Shown: piece after piece, positions 10,501 to 23,069 of the stretch | Numbering within the stretch: the first letter of the stretch is position 1 | Layout: each line of letters starts with the position of its first letter | NCBI GenBank assembly: GCA_038502055.1 | Contig: JAXRKN010000009.1 | Span: 96,479 to 160,478 of the forward strand | DNA from: Tanytarsus gracilentus | Taxonomy: Eukaryota; Arthropoda; Insecta; Diptera; Chironomidae | DNA length: 64,000 nt | Reading direction: 5' to 3' | Made by a program: the position numbers and the translations under genes | Notes under the pieces: model-generated | Database searches by the model: none | What the model was told of the DNA's origin: nothing | What the model saw: only the letters and a program-made list of their open reading frames with translations

Positions 10501-13500
10501 TTAGTGTTCTTCAAGAAAAATTGTGCATTGCATTCGACCAAAAAGTAACCGTTAAAGAGATCTGCCATCGGAAAGTAAACAATTGTGAGAATATTTCTCA
10601 ATTACACATATATACGTTATGTACTCGTATCCGTTGCAAGAGAAAAGTGGATTTTTTTAAGTTAACATTTTAAAAATAATATTGCGAGCTTGATTTTTTT
10701 TGATGACTAAATTTTTAAATATCGCGGTTCAAAAAATTCTGAGTAATGTTCTGATATCAATTTAGAATTAATCACACGCGAAAAACGAGCTCATAGTATA
10801 ATTTTTTTAGAGTAAAAAACTTAGGAGAGTTTTTCATGAATTAAAAAAAAGTTGTGTGTTTGTTTAAATATAGCAATTGTTTTCTTCTCTCTCTCTCTTT
10901 GAACATAAAAGCATCATCATGTATACAGATGTGTGTCTTAATTATTTCTCATTTTATTTTTTTTTCACATTACCTACATCGCGCGTCTTACAGCAATTAT
11001 GAATGAGATGAAAAATATTAAACATTAATGACAGAAAAAAATAACAATATCATCTAACTTTCTGCCAGATGAAACAGTTTTTAGCTTAGGTGAAAATTCG
11101 CTAGAATTGATGATTCTTTTTACACACAATTTTTGTTTCAAATTTCTCACGAGACATTTCAGTTGTTTGTGCTTTTAAGAGATTGAAAAAAATAAATATA
11201 ATTATTGATGAAGGAGTAAAAAAGATATTTTTTAAAAAACAAAATTTGCCTAAATTGTAAGCGACACACACACACAAGATGAATACGTCATAGACATTTC
11301 ATAGTTAATAAACGGTGCTCATCTGGACGACTCTAAAAGTAGCCAGACGAGTGAGGTTAAAAAAATTAGTGTTAAATACCTTGCGATAATATGATTAATT
11401 AATTAAAAAATAAAAACTGATTGACATAAAAAATAACTACCAAAAATGGAAGAAATCGTGAGTTTCACTTAACTATCTGACCTTTGTAGGTTGACGTGTG
11501 GCAATGGGAGCAAGAGCACTTGTTCATAATGAAAAATTCTTTTCCATATTTAGGAAATTCTAAATCTATTATTTATGCTGTATATGAGTCAGCCGAGTGA
11601 AGGACAAGAGACTTTTCCACATTCAAGGTCAATGCGACGCTTTAATCACGCCTCTCAATTTTTTTTTCACGACACACACAAGGAGAAATTTCGTGAACTC
11701 TCTCCACGCAATAGAGCGTTTAGGAAATATATTTCTTCATTATGCAATGCAATTCTATTTTTATCATTCGCCGTTTTCTCCGCCAGTTTCATAGCGTCGC
11801 TTGGATTTCACACTTATCGCAACTCGCTTGCGTCTTAATGAAAAAAAAAGTATTGACCTCATCACACACTTATTTACTATAAAAGTTGTCTACTCGCGCC
11901 AGTAATAATACACAATTTTCTTCATGCGTCGCATATTGATTTGATGTTCAAATGAAAATTTCACATATATGATTGATTGATTAGACACCGCCGCCAGAGT
12001 TGTGCATGTATATGGTTCAATAGCATTTCATGTGACACTTGGCTTTTGCTCGAATTTTTTTTATAATTCAAATGACAACGCCTTCATCGAAAAATGTATC
12101 GCTTTAAAAGCTTCTTATTCCTTCAAGCTGTAGGTACACAAAAACCAGATGTGTATTTGGCAATCTCTGGTTTTCCCACAACCATACTCGAATGATTTGA
12201 TTCGTGCTTAGTTGTGTTGTAAATCGCATCTTGAAGATTTAAGGCTTTTCGATTTCATTCATTTCGTTTCATTCACATTGAAGCTAAAGTGGAGGAGATG
12301 AAAAAAAATAAACTTTACTTCTAGAGGCAAACTTGCTTTATTGTAGTCTAGAGACCGATTGGAAATTATGTAATTTTTTTTGTTGAATTATATTCGATTT
12401 GTGGTTTTTACTAAAAGTGAATTATTTTACTTGATAAAATATCTGATTGAAGTTTTAAATAAGAAAATATTATAAAAAATTTAATGTTCAGTATTTAAAA
12501 TTTTTTAAACTTTTTATGCACATCTCAGTTAACTTTTTTCGTGTATCAAAAACATGGCAAGAAAGTTATTTAAATTTTTCTTTAAAAAAAGCTTCATTAA
12601 TCAAGAAAAACATCTAAATTTTCAGCAGCTAATTTTCGAAGTAAATTTTTATTATTAACTTAACCTAATTTAAAACCAATTCAATTTAAATTTATTTTTG
12701 TGAACTTTGAAAATTTTAAGCTTTTAAATACTTTAAATTTTTATAAAAACCAAATCTACAAATTATCCTCAATGTAATTTAATTCGCATCCACATTGTTT
12801 CGCTTATTTTTCATAATAAGCAGCTTGAACTTTTAATAAAAAAACGAATTAACTCCAAGGATTACGCCACCACATGTATTACAAAAATTGTATGACACAG
12901 CGCTGAAAATATTGTCATAAAATATTTTATTATCTATGACAAATTTAAGGAGAATCGAGAAAAAACAGCGGATTTGAAATTGTCGGACATTCATGACCTT
13001 TTTTATGTTTTGTTTTCGTAATCTCCTGGAATGTTTATTTCAACTGAATGAGTTGTAAAGTAGAATTTCATCTGGCTAAAGTTTTTGCGTCGTTGGCGGA
13101 GGTGTAATCCGTTGTAATTCAATCTAATTTTAATTCTTTCATAAATCCACATCATCATCAGTCGCATTCAGGTCTGGCATAGAATTATGAATGAAAATTA
13201 TCTTCGAAGACACTCTTTTCAGAATGCTGTTCAGCCTAATTAAGAAAAAAGGGAATGACAAAGAAAAAAATTGACATGTTTATGCGTTTGTTGTGGTGCT
13301 TTTTGTTACGCCTTTAATTGAGATAAGAATCTTCGCTGAAAAGTATTATGAATCACCGCGTGGTTCTTTGAACTCGTTTCGTAACTCGTTTTTTTTTGGC
13401 GAATGTCTTGGGAATCGTCATCTCGATCGTGTTACATAGCCGCTCGTGAATCAAATATCCATAAATTACGCGCTCTAAACATCTGCGAATAATTTCTTTT

Positions 13501-16500
13501 CCATCTTCTGAACATCAAAATATTTTAATTAATTTTACTTTCTCTTCACTATCAGGGTGACAAAAACAATGGCTACGAGGTGCTTTATCATAACATGAAG
13601 CATGGTGTGACGGCTAGCAAAGAGCTCATGGATTATCTCAAAGAGAGATCGAGTCTCGAAGAGTATAACTCTAAGGTGCTCCTTAAACTCGCCCATAAAG
13701 TCGGCTCAAACGGTTCGAGTGGCACCTTTTCTCCATTGTTGATCATTTTGAAGACAACAGCCGAGCGCTTATCGGAGCTTCACGCGCAAATGATGCAAAA
13801 AACGACGGAACTTGTAAAGAACATTTTAAAGTATGCCGATGAACTTCATAAAAAGCACAAGACTGTCAAGGAGGAGGAATCGAGCACACAAGACGCGGTT
13901 CATCATATGAAAGAGTCAACAACGGCCGTGCAAAAGGCAAAAGATTTATATCAATCACGTCTGCAAGAGCTCGAGAAATTACGTCGTGATAATGCGTCAG
14001 CAAAAGACATCGAAAAGGCCGAGGCGAAGTTGAAGAAACACCAGGAAGAGTATAAAAATTTGGCCGAAAAACATAATCCAATCAAGCAGCAATTCGAGCA
14101 GCGTATGTCAGCCACTTGCAAGGTATGTCTGAAATGAGATTTCAAATTCATCAAAATGTTATTTATTCTCTTTACAGCGTTTTCAAGACGTCGAGGAAGC
14201 GCACTTGAAGCAAATGAAAGAATTCATCATGACATACATTGAGATTGTTCAAAGCAATCACACCATGGTCGGGCAGGTGAGAGCAAAATTTTAAACTCCC
14301 GCAACTATTTTGTGAATGCTTTTTTTAAATCCAACAGGTCCAGTCAGACTTTCAGCGTCAATTTCTCGACTTAACGGTTGACAAGTTACTAGAGCAGTTT
14401 GTATTAAACAAATACACGGGATTGGAAAAGCCAGGTGAGTGGATGTCGCAAGATAAGGACATGCAGCTTGATTAATTGAATTGACCATGTTGTTCTCGGT
14501 GTAGCCTTGAATGCGAATTTTATAATGCCTCGATGTGAGATTTTTATTATTTATTAAACCGACGTTGTTGATTCCTTCAATTACCAATTGAGAGTGCAAA
14601 CTTTGATTCGAGTGAAATTTCGCAAAGAATTCGAGTGCGAAAAAATTGCCATTAACAAACATGATTTTTTTTATATTTTTCTTTCTGCACGAATTTTTTT
14701 TTATAGTATTTTTATTAAAAATTTATTTTCTTTTTTTTGTGTGCGCTGAAATTTAAATGACTGATTTTTTGTCATAAACACTAACATCATACACACACAC
14801 GAAAAAAAAAAATTACGAATCATCAGCAATTGCGGAATTGGAGTTGAGTGCAGTGAATGTTCAATCATCGCAAAATCTCCTCGACATATCGACAGCGGTA
14901 AATGACTCGTCATCGTTTCCGAATGAATCGGTCGGTCAACAACAGGCGGCTTCAAAGAAAGAAGGTAATTTGCTAAGCTGGTTCACATCGTCCTCGGCCA
15001 ACACGTCATCGGCTATTAATAATTCTCCGACTCCAGCCACATCTTCGTCGCCACAGGCTATCAATGCGATTGATAGCGAGCAACTCGAAGACGGTTCGTC
15101 ATCGCCTAATATGAAAATAAGTAGTAAATTAAGTTATGGGGAAAAGTTTATTAGTAAATTTAACAAAAACGGTAACAAAGCAACGTCCTCGGAAGCTCCA
15201 GCTCACGAGCAATTGACAGCGAGTGCATCAGGAGTGTCAAAAGAGCCACAGCAAAAATCTTCCCGTCGCACTACTTCCCTCCTAAATCTCTTCATGTCCA
15301 ATTCCCAGGGTAAACACATTTCAAAAAAAAAAATGCATTCTTTAACTCATTTTTCCTCTCTTTATATTTTCCTTTCTGTTATGTTTGTTTTTAATTTTTT
15401 TATCCTCTCTCTCATTAAGTTCATGTTAGCTTAGCATATTATCGCTATTTAATTTAATTTCATATCTTTTAATGGTGCTAATTAAAACCACTAGTTTTTT
15501 TCTGCCTATATGAGAAAATGCATTGCAAAATCTGCGAGTAAATTTATCATGATAAACTGTATAATAACCACTTGCAGGAAGTCGTGAGCTACGCGAAAAT
15601 ATTAGCTCTTCAGAAATATTGTCTGCACCAAACAGCCCTCAAAATGAAACCTCTTCAATTGGTCGCAATCCATTGCGAGGATCGAAATGTAATTTTTTTT
15701 ATTCTCATTTTCTTTTATCTCACTCTCTCGAGTAAATTAGTTTTGTTTTACTTTCTCTATAATATAATGGTTCGGATATAAAATTGTTGCATGACATTTT
15801 TTTTAATTCATATTTGAGCTTTTAAGCAATCACGAGAAAGTCACAAAATTGTTTTCGACAAAAAAGTCAACAAAAAAGAATGTTTAATCACGAATTGGAA
15901 TTCACATTTTTTGTGCTGCTCATGACACACTGAATCATCCTCGGCTTTTTGTGTGAATCTTTTCCCTTTTTTCCATTATTTACATCATTCATATTCATTT
16001 CTCTCAGTTGAACTTTTTTCAGTAGGCACGGGAAGTATTTTTGAGATTTATGAGTTTTCTAAAAAAAATTTGCTGATCGAATGCTTTTTACCCATATTAA
16101 AAATATTTTTATGTACATATATGATTTGCGCTCTATGTAAATGATTTCGGTTTCTAAATTAAAACTAAACAATTATGACCGTTAAAAATTTGAAGATGTT
16201 TAAAAAATTATTAAATGGTGAAGGATAGAAAAAAGATTTTTTGAAACAAAAAAACACTAATAAAATTTTGGGTTTAATAAGATTTAAATTTAATTCCGAG
16301 TGTCTCACAATTGATTCTTAAAATTGTAAATTTGACTCGTTAAAAAATTCCAAACTCACTTCATACAACTCTAAAGAAATCGAAATCATTTGCAGCACCC
16401 AAAGAAAGCAGCAGCATTTCCTTGACACTGACCTGATTTAATGTTACAATTATTTTTGCAATGCACTTTATAGCTTTATTTCCTCATTCTCAGCTATTTC

Positions 16501-19500
16501 TAAAAGAAAAAAAAATATAGTTTTTATATGGTGATGGTTCACATGGCGGAGAATTTATGCAATATTTGCAGTGCAATTTTAGTGCTGAATGTGGGCGAGC
16601 TTTATTTATTTTCCACACACTCACACACACGCAAGTGAAACACTTTATAAATACAAACACGTACAATGCTAACAAGACGGAGAAGGTGGCTGGTCTTTGC
16701 ACTCTCTTTCGCTTTTACTGCTAAGTAGATAATTTATGTTGCTGTTTGTCTGATAATTATCACTATTTTATTTATGTCCACATGTGTTGTGATGTGTTGA
16801 TGATGAGACACAAATTTATGGCTGTGGCAACTTCATTAATCTTATTTCTCTCCATCCATACAGTCTCAGGCTTTCTACGTAGTCGACGTGATAAAAAACC
16901 ATCGAAATCTAAGAAGGACAAGAAGAAGAAAGATGGCGAGACGAATAGTACGAAGGAGGAAGTTAAATCTGATGCGTGAGTTTTAAACTCATTGACCGTG
17001 ACATTAAAAATTTAATTCAGAATTTTTAGTGAGGAGAAAGATGATACATTGTCAGCCATCTCGGGTGGCTCTTTGAAGCCCGAAATCGCCGGTCATCCGA
17101 TGACTTCCAGTGTTACGGCCACAACGCCGACACTCACTATTGCGTCAATTACTGGAAATACTGTTCCAACCGCATCCCCCGAGGTCGATGATGAAGAGTT
17201 TAATGCGAAACCGCCGGAGCATTTATGGAATAAAAATGGCTCGCCACAGAAAAGTAATTGCTGTCAATTATGTCCCTTAATCCGCATCTCCCGTTATAAA
17301 ATCTCTTACCACCTCTCTCTCGTTTTTTTCTAGATAAATTCTACTCGAGTTCTGATAGCGATAGCGACGATGAAATAGAGCGAAAAATTCATGTTGAGAT
17401 TAAGCCACTTAATAATGGCACGGATAAAATTTCAGCGTCTGTTGATGAGCTCCGAGCGACGGTGGAAAATTTATCACTCTCGCCTATTGGCGTGCTATCG
17501 GTAATAAGTCACTGCCTTGAAAGTTCTTTTTGCACTCTTTAATTTTTACTCACCTTAAAAGAGCTTTTTTACTTTGGAAGTTTTTCTGTTTTTCATGAAT
17601 TTAATTTTTCATTGCTTCTTTGGTGGTTGGGGGTGAAATTATCTATCTTTAATTATGTCTGTCTCTAATTATTTTAAATTAAACTTGTGAAATAATTTTA
17701 TTTCCAGAGTAAAAGGGATCAAGGAGTATTGAGAAAAATTGAAGGGGCTGAAAAAAGTTTTGTAGTTTTTTTAAAATCTAATTTTCATCCCCTTTAAATC
17801 CAAGTTTGTAGCTAACAATTTTTCTCAATCAATTTTAACTTGCAAAAAATCTTTAATTTTCAACTAATTTTTCTATTTTAATCCATTTAACATAAAGTTC
17901 TGTTTATTTTGTCTAATCTATTGCATATCCATGCCATTTTTTCTTTTTTCTCTTTTTTTATATGTCTTTCATGTCAATTTTTCTTCTTCTCGCTCATCAT
18001 CATCTGTTTGGCCTTTAAAAAATATATTTGGATACTAAAAAATCTTTTATTGCTCTAACTAACCAAAATTTCTATAAAAAAAAAACAAATCTGTGTGTAT
18101 TAATGTTGTGTGCAAAATTATTATAAGAATTTGAATTCGTTTAAAGAGCGAAAAAGTTCTCAGAACGACAATGATCGCATGAAGAGATCTCAGTCGATGT
18201 CACAGCAAATCAGCGAAAAAGCGAGTGACATAATGAGTCTTAATCATGTTTTTCAGCAACATCCACATACACATCAGAGTCCGATAGCATCAAATGCAAG
18301 CACACCGACAACCGCTCATCCTTACGCTCCACTTCAAAGTCCAACATTCTCAATGACAAATAATTCCAAGTAAAATTGAATTTTTTCTTACTCGCTCAGC
18401 GAATTTTTATTCAATTTTCTCTTCAGCAGTCGATACGCTGATCTTGACATTTTCTCGGAGGTCGGTGACATCAATTCGTCCGCACCGGCATCAGCAAATA
18501 CGAGCAAATTGAATCGACAAGTTTCAACTACAAACAGCTCAATTGCGATTCCACGGCCGCCTTCGAGGCGTTCAGAACAAATTCGTGCCGGTCGAGTTTC
18601 GCCTGCGATGGCACGTGCCGATAGTGTTGGCAGCTTAGAATTTAGAACGGCTGGCGTTGGCTTGGGGAGTCGTGGTCCTTCACCGCTAACGATCGGCATG
18701 AGTGACACCATTCCATTGGCGATAGCTTTCCACGAAATCATTCATGCATTTTTTAAGTGAGTTTTTTCTAAAATTATTTTGTGAACGTTTAAAAATAAAT
18801 TTTATTTTTCGCAGAGGTAGCGATGAATCTCGATGTCAGGTTAAAATGTCTGGTGATATGATGCTGTCCTTCCCCGCTGGCATTGTCAATGTCCTCGCGA
18901 ACAATCCAAATCCCGCTAAATTGTGCTTCCGCATGAAAAACGTTCAGAATCTCGAAAATATTTTGCCAAATAAGCAATTAATCAATGTGTAAGTTTTAAT
19001 AATATTATTTCGTTTAAAAAAATTATATTGAGTGTTAAATTTCAGAGATAAACTTCAATCAACGAACATGAGTACAACGCTCGAATTCAACATGCCAGCT
19101 TTAACACTCCTTCTTCGACGACAGTCCGAACAGAATCCAACAGCATCGTATTTTAATGTTGACATCCTAAAGTACACCATTAAGAGCAAGCTTGGCGCTC
19201 AATCGTGTCCGTTTCAGCTCGTTTCCTACTGGAAATGTGAACCATCGCATACGGATATCAAGATTGACTTTAAGTATAATTATCATGCAATGGCATCGCC
19301 CTCGCCCCTGTTGAATGTTTCAATATCGGTGCCTGTTGATGGAGGCGTCAAAAATGTGCAATCAAAACCTCACTCGGCATGGTAAGATTTGTCAATTCAA
19401 GGAAAAAATTGAAGTATTTTTAATTTATCTTAAATCACATTTTAGGCTGGGTGAATCGAACAAGCTTGTGTGGAATTTTACAGACATTTCACAACACTCA

Positions 19501-19819
19501 GACAATGCCGGAATTGACACGCTTAGAGCGAGACTAGAGGTTGCTAATGGTCCATCAACGCCGTCAATTTTAACGACACAATTCAATTGTGAGGGAACGA
19601 CATTATCAGGAATTGATTTTGAACTAACTGGAACAGGTTATAGGATATCCTTAGTAAAGCGAAGATTTGTGGCTGGTGAGTCAAAGTCGTTCAATATTTA
19701 ATTTAAATCTAAATTAATTTTAATTTTCAGGAAAATACATTTGCGAAGGCGATGGCATAAGAAACGCAAAAACACCGACACCGCCTTCAGCAACGTCTCC
19801 GAATCTACGTCCAGGATAG
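7594..19819 (+). CDS. FCHo: FCHo (FCH-domain-only) endocytic adaptor, 15 coding exons
   Basis: FCHo proteins start clathrin-coated pits: an F-BAR dimer bends plasma membrane and a C-terminal mu-homology domain recruits cargo and adaptors. Exons: 7594-7623, 13556-14122, 14178-14276, 14338-14434, 14827-15309, 15578-15688, 16864-16975, 17030-17253, 17334-17500, 18128-18369, 18427-18756, 18815-18988, 19046-19381, 19446-19675, 19731-19819. All phases agree and give about 1096 residues. Exon 1 encodes MTVLFDEYFW and exon 2 continues GDKNNGYEVLYHNMKHG, the start of the F-BAR. Residues 1-265 are F-BAR and the middle is Ser-rich linker with the family motif KFYSSSDSDSDDE and HVEIKP. Residues from about 805 on are mu-homology (PLAIAFHEIIHAFFKG, GDMMLSFPAGIV, SEQNPTASYFNVDILKY). 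Sina lies inside intron 1. The acceptor before 18128 is weak, so that exon start is the least certain. Confidence 0.94.
7624..9260 (+). other. FCHo intron 1, part upstream of sina
   Basis: AT-rich intronic sequence without supportable exons. The last 300 bases before sina (from about 8950) carry purine-rich leader-like text (GAAGTGAGAGAAAAAAAGAG and similar) that is probably sina 5' UTR or promoter. The start site cannot be fixed by eye. Confidence 0.35.
9261..10094 (+). CDS. sina: Seven in absentia (SIAH-type RING E3 ubiquitin ligase)
   Basis: Sina is a RING E3 that binds substrates through its C-terminal beta-sandwich and passes ubiquitin from an E2; in flies it targets Tramtrack during R7 photoreceptor fate choice. 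The single exon encodes 277 residues, close to SIAH1 length. The RING (residues 36-70) has FECPVCFDY, QCQMGHLVCSSC and CCPTCRGSLG, giving all eight zinc ligands. Two SIAH zinc fingers follow (PCKHSNNGC, HEEICEFRPYLCPCPG, CKWQG and HLIMHH). The substrate-binding domain runs from about residue 130 to the end (GAVDWVMMQSCFGHNFMLVLEKQ, NGNRRRLTWEAMPRSIHEG). The only divergent part is the short Ser-rich N-terminus. The gene sits in the same orientation within FCHo intron 1, with its own leader upstream of 9261 and AATAAA signals from about 10142. Confidence 0.97.
   Translation: MSSHKVPIKRKDLNGSSSSNSSISESGPDLASLFECPVCFDYVLPPILQCQMGHLVCSSCRSKLTCCPTCRGSLGNIRNLAMEKVASNVKFPCKHSNNGCAASLVYTEKVDHEEICEFRPYLCPCPGASCKWQGSLDAVMPHLIMHHKSITTLQGEDIVFLATDINLPGAVDWVMMQSCFGHNFMLVLEKQEKFDGHQQFFAIVQLIGSRKEAENFAYRLELNGNRRRLTWEAMPRSIHEGISSAIMNSDCLVFDTSIAQLFADNGNLGINVTISQV
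10095..13555 (+). other. FCHo intron 1, part downstream of sina
   Basis: The first 200 bases are sina 3' UTR (AATAAA at about 10142 and 10272). The rest is AT-rich intron; open frames at 11575-11838 and 11597-11794 are unrelated to any family and lie in overlapping frames, so I treat them as chance. A possible alternative first exon is listed separately at 11445. Confidence 0.4.
11445..11456 (+). CDS. Possible alternative FCHo first coding exon (MEEI)
   Basis: CCAAAAATGGAAGAAATC|GTGAGT contains a good Kozak-like ATG, four codons (Met-Glu-Glu-Ile) and a strong donor in phase 0. It could therefore splice to exon 2 at 13556 just as the 7594 exon does. It would replace the N-terminal MTVLFDEYFW of the F-BAR helix with four residues, and it would give sina and FCHo separate promoters on either side. 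The evidence is only sequence form. Confidence 0.25.
15689..16863 (+). other. FCHo intron 6
   Basis: This 1.2-kb intron lies between coding exons ending at 15688 and starting at 16864, both in phase 1. It is AT-rich with a short CA run near 16615-16632. I see no exon inside, although a small optional exon in the Ser-rich linker region could be missed. Confidence 0.5.
17501..18127 (+). other. FCHo intron 9
   Basis: A 627-base intron with a pyrimidine-rich stretch at 17930-18000. The 3' splice site used here (ATTATAAG at 18120-18127) is weak, with a purine-rich approach, so the true acceptor or an extra small exon may differ. Confidence 0.4.
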
Positions 19820-22067
19820 CAGCAACTCACCGTCAATCCGAATGTATTTTTATTTTAACTAACACTTATAATATTGATTATAAAAATTTATGATAGCGTC
19901 GTCTTGGAATGACACAAGTTAAATGAAAATTAGAGAATTTTCCATTAATGCAATTACGCTTCTACATCTCTAACTCTATATTTCTCTCTTTCATCGATTA
20001 AGAGAGAATCATCTTTATGGTTATTATAGAAATTTTATAAGATGAATTTTTTAGATAATCGAGCAATTAGGAATTTTTAATAGCTCCAAAATGTTGAATA
20101 AGCGCATTTAAATTTGAGAGAGTTTGAGAAGGAAAAAAGTGACAAAAAATCAATTCCAGGAATTTTTACAATTAAAAAATTTCCATGACTTTTTTACTTC
20201 TTAAATTTTCTCCGTCACATAGTAAAATAAATAAAAAATCTCCGAAACTAGAGCTTTAAAAAATTGCAGACGATTTTGATTGAATTTTTCACTCCATTTT
20301 TAAGTTCGAAGATGTGCTTTGAATTTTCATTATGTAATAAAATAATTTTCCAATCACACCTCCGGTCACGTGAGTTAAATTTTATTTCTGAAGATGAATG
20401 GCGTAAAAAAATTATAAATTGCAAGAATCTTCAGAAATAAAACTTTGATGGTTAAATCAGTCGAAATTATTGAAAGACAGCGTCTCATCGCCTATAAACA
20501 CATTAAGCGCGTAATTATATTTTTACCTTAGATTTAAAAATGTGAAATTATTGACAATTAGACCATTCTCTCAGTTGTAACAAGAAAAAAATGTGGAAAT
20601 TATAACAATTTGCGGTACTAAAAAGCATTTTAAGGTCAAATAGAAGCGAAAAAATAATAAAATTAAAAATTATATAAAAAGTGTTTTTTTTAATTCTCAG
20701 CTTTAAATTTTCATTTCGAAATAATTTTTATTCCATTGCCAGCATCCATTTGAACAATTTTTTTTATTGAAAAACTCTAATTGCACTCAATTATCTGTTC
20801 GATTTTCAAAGGAAATTGCTTCCGCAATAATTATCGTGATTGTGTTGCCCACATTTTGTGTTTAATGCTCGAATAATCTGTGCACGTGATTAGAAATCAA
20901 TTAAGAGTTTATGGCGAAATTAAAATTTCATCAAATGGACATTTGAACACATAAGCGGATTTCAGACTGGATAAAATTGACTTTGTTGCTGGCAATTTTT
21001 ATGCATGTGACATTTTATGAAAGGCGAGCAATTTCGTATGAAAGGACTCTCGAGGGGTTATGATTATAATTTTCCAGGTAATTCCTGAACAGCAGTACGG
21101 AATGAAATTTCTATCAAATTGACATGGAATTTAAATTTTTAAACTTTCTTCCTGAACTTTTCTTCATTACCCTAGTGGCACGTGGTTGAATTAAAAATTC
21201 AGAATTATTTTATTAAAAAAATTATTAATTTCAGAATATATTTAAATTTAATTCAAAACTTTTTTCATCCACATGTCACCAGGGAACTTTTCAAATGTCA
21301 ACCACAAATTACTTTTTTTTTCGTTGCTGTCACTTTGCGTACTCGTTTTCACGTATATCGCAATCATCGTCGAAGCTTTGAGCGGTAAAAATGTAATTTT
21401 CTCATAAAGCTTTCACGACTTATCTTTTTTTCCGACTCACACCCACTCAACGCTCATCAAATAATTTAAAAACTTTTCTCCAATTTATTTTTTCCAATCC
21501 ATTTCAATTTAGATGAAAAATTCCGTTCGAGGAAAAAAATAAATAAATTGGAAAGCTGTTATCGATATCAAATTTTAGGATTTCGATGACTTATTTCTTC
21601 CTTTTATGTTTATTTCTTTTGCTCAGCGCCCTTGGGAGAGTCTAAAATCTAATCGCTATTTCGTGGAGAAGCCCGAAAAATTTGTTTCATCTTTAATTGA
21701 CAGCGCTAGGGCGAAAAATAATGTTTGAACCTTTTTAAAGTGTGAAAGCGGAAAATTCTTCAGTTTTAATCCAATCGATTGGGTGCTAAAAGTCAGCCAA
21801 CCTGAACTATCCGATTTTATGGTCTGTTAAATTTTCAAATAGTTGAAAAAATTAAATTCTTCAGTTTTTGCATCAAAAATTAAAAAAAATGCTAAAATTA
21901 AATTTTTTTGAAGAAACTTTTTTCTCATCAAACTTTTCAATCTCGCCCTCAAATCACAGCAACCATTTCCAGTGAAAAGTCTCAGAGTGCAATCAAATTT
22001 CTCGAAAGCGCACAAAGAGCGAGAAAAATAATTGGAAAACTTTCAACAAATAGCATTCACGACCAAG
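19820..22067. other. Intergenic, FCHo 3' UTR and upstream region of the 22068 gene
   Basis: FCHo 3' UTR occupies at least the first few hundred bases; candidate AATAAA signals occur near 20227 and 20437. The remainder is AT-rich with no coding signal. Open frames at 21182-21388 and 21827-22015 (-) are compositional and unrelated to known families. Confidence 0.4.
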
Positions 22068-22493
22068 ATGGACATTGAAGCAAAAACCCAAGACGCAGCT
22101 CCTGTCGAGGAAAATTCTCCCGCTCGAATGCGAAGTTCATTGTCAAAAATGTTTCGATTTAAAGGTTTAAGTGGATTTTCCGAGAGTGCGGCAACAATTG
22201 AGACCGAGTCGAGTTCAAAGATTGGCAAAACGAGCACTTTAATGCGAATCCTCAACAAGAAGCGGCAAAATGGAGATGAAGAAAAGCCAAAAGCACAGAC
22301 GGAGAAGCAAAATTCATTTTTAATGCGCTCGCTTGGCTCAACAGTTCCATGGCTTAGCCGTAAAGTGTCACAAATGAATATTCATCGCAACAGCGGTGAT
22401 TCGAAATCTGTTGAGCTTCCAGCTAATGTTCAACAAACAGTCGTCGACAGTTCAGATCCAATTCATGAAGCTCTCATCGCACCGTCGGAGTAA
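22068..22493 (+). CDS. Small uncharacterised basic protein (141 aa)
   Basis: The frame is open from 22032, but the first ATG is at 22068 (ACCAAGATGG, good context), giving 141 residues in one exon and a stop at 22491-22493. The protein is Ser-, Lys- and Arg-rich with no signal peptide or membrane segment. It has three short segments that look structured or conserved: MRSSLSKMFRFKGLSGF, STLMRILNKKR and NSFLMRSLGSTVPWLSRKV. Their alternation of hydrophobic and basic residues suggests short amphipathic helices. An AATAAA lies at about 22557. I do not recognise the family. Codon use resembles neighbouring real genes better than the surrounding AT-rich sequence, which is why I accept it. Confidence 0.55.
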   Translation: MDIEAKTQDAAPVEENSPARMRSSLSKMFRFKGLSGFSESAATIETESSSKIGKTSTLMRILNKKRQNGDEEKPKAQTEKQNSFLMRSLGSTVPWLSRKVSQMNIHRNSGDSKSVELPANVQQTVVDSSDPIHEALIAPSE

Positions 22494-23069
22494 AAAAATT
22501 ATTTCGGACTTTTTCCTTTAAAATTTTCGAGATGTAACTTGGAGAGAAGTCGAATGAATAATAAAATTATCAGAAATGAAATTCAGAGAAGTCGCAAGAT
22601 TTTGTTTCATTTGGTTTTTACAGCATTTCGCTAGATGCCATAAAAATCTATGCTGAGTCGTAAAAACCCAGTGGGAAAATTTAAAAATTCCTGGAATTTC
22701 CAAAAATTTAAATTTTGTGTTTATTAAAAAATATTATGTTCAAATTATTCTAGAAATATTTTTGGATTTGTTGCAAATTTTTCAAACACCTTAAAAATAT
22801 TTTAAATTTTCTCGAGTGAATCAAATTCATTTCTTAAAAATGCACACAATAGTTTTTATTTCAGCTCGCATCTCCAATATTTTTTCCTCCCCTTTTTTCT
22901 TGGAAGATATAAAATTTTTTTATTTCCACTTCGTGATTTAATTAAAAACAAGAAAAATCATAAAATTTGATATTTTTTTATGGCATCGCATCGCCAATTG
23001 TCTACTTAAAAGCTTCTGCATTTAAAATATTTTCGAGCAGTCGACGTAAAGTTTTTAATCGCATTTGAG
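22494..23069. other. Intergenic, no gene seen
   Basis: AT-rich sequence between two plus-strand genes. The first 100 bases are the 3' UTR of the 22068 gene. A minus-strand 60-codon frame at 22518-22703 has no recognisable feature. Confidence 0.4.

Noticed and set aside
11575..11838. 87-codon frame in FCHo intron 1
   Set aside because: Overlaps another open frame of equal quality, has no conserved motif, and lies in ordinary AT-rich intron.
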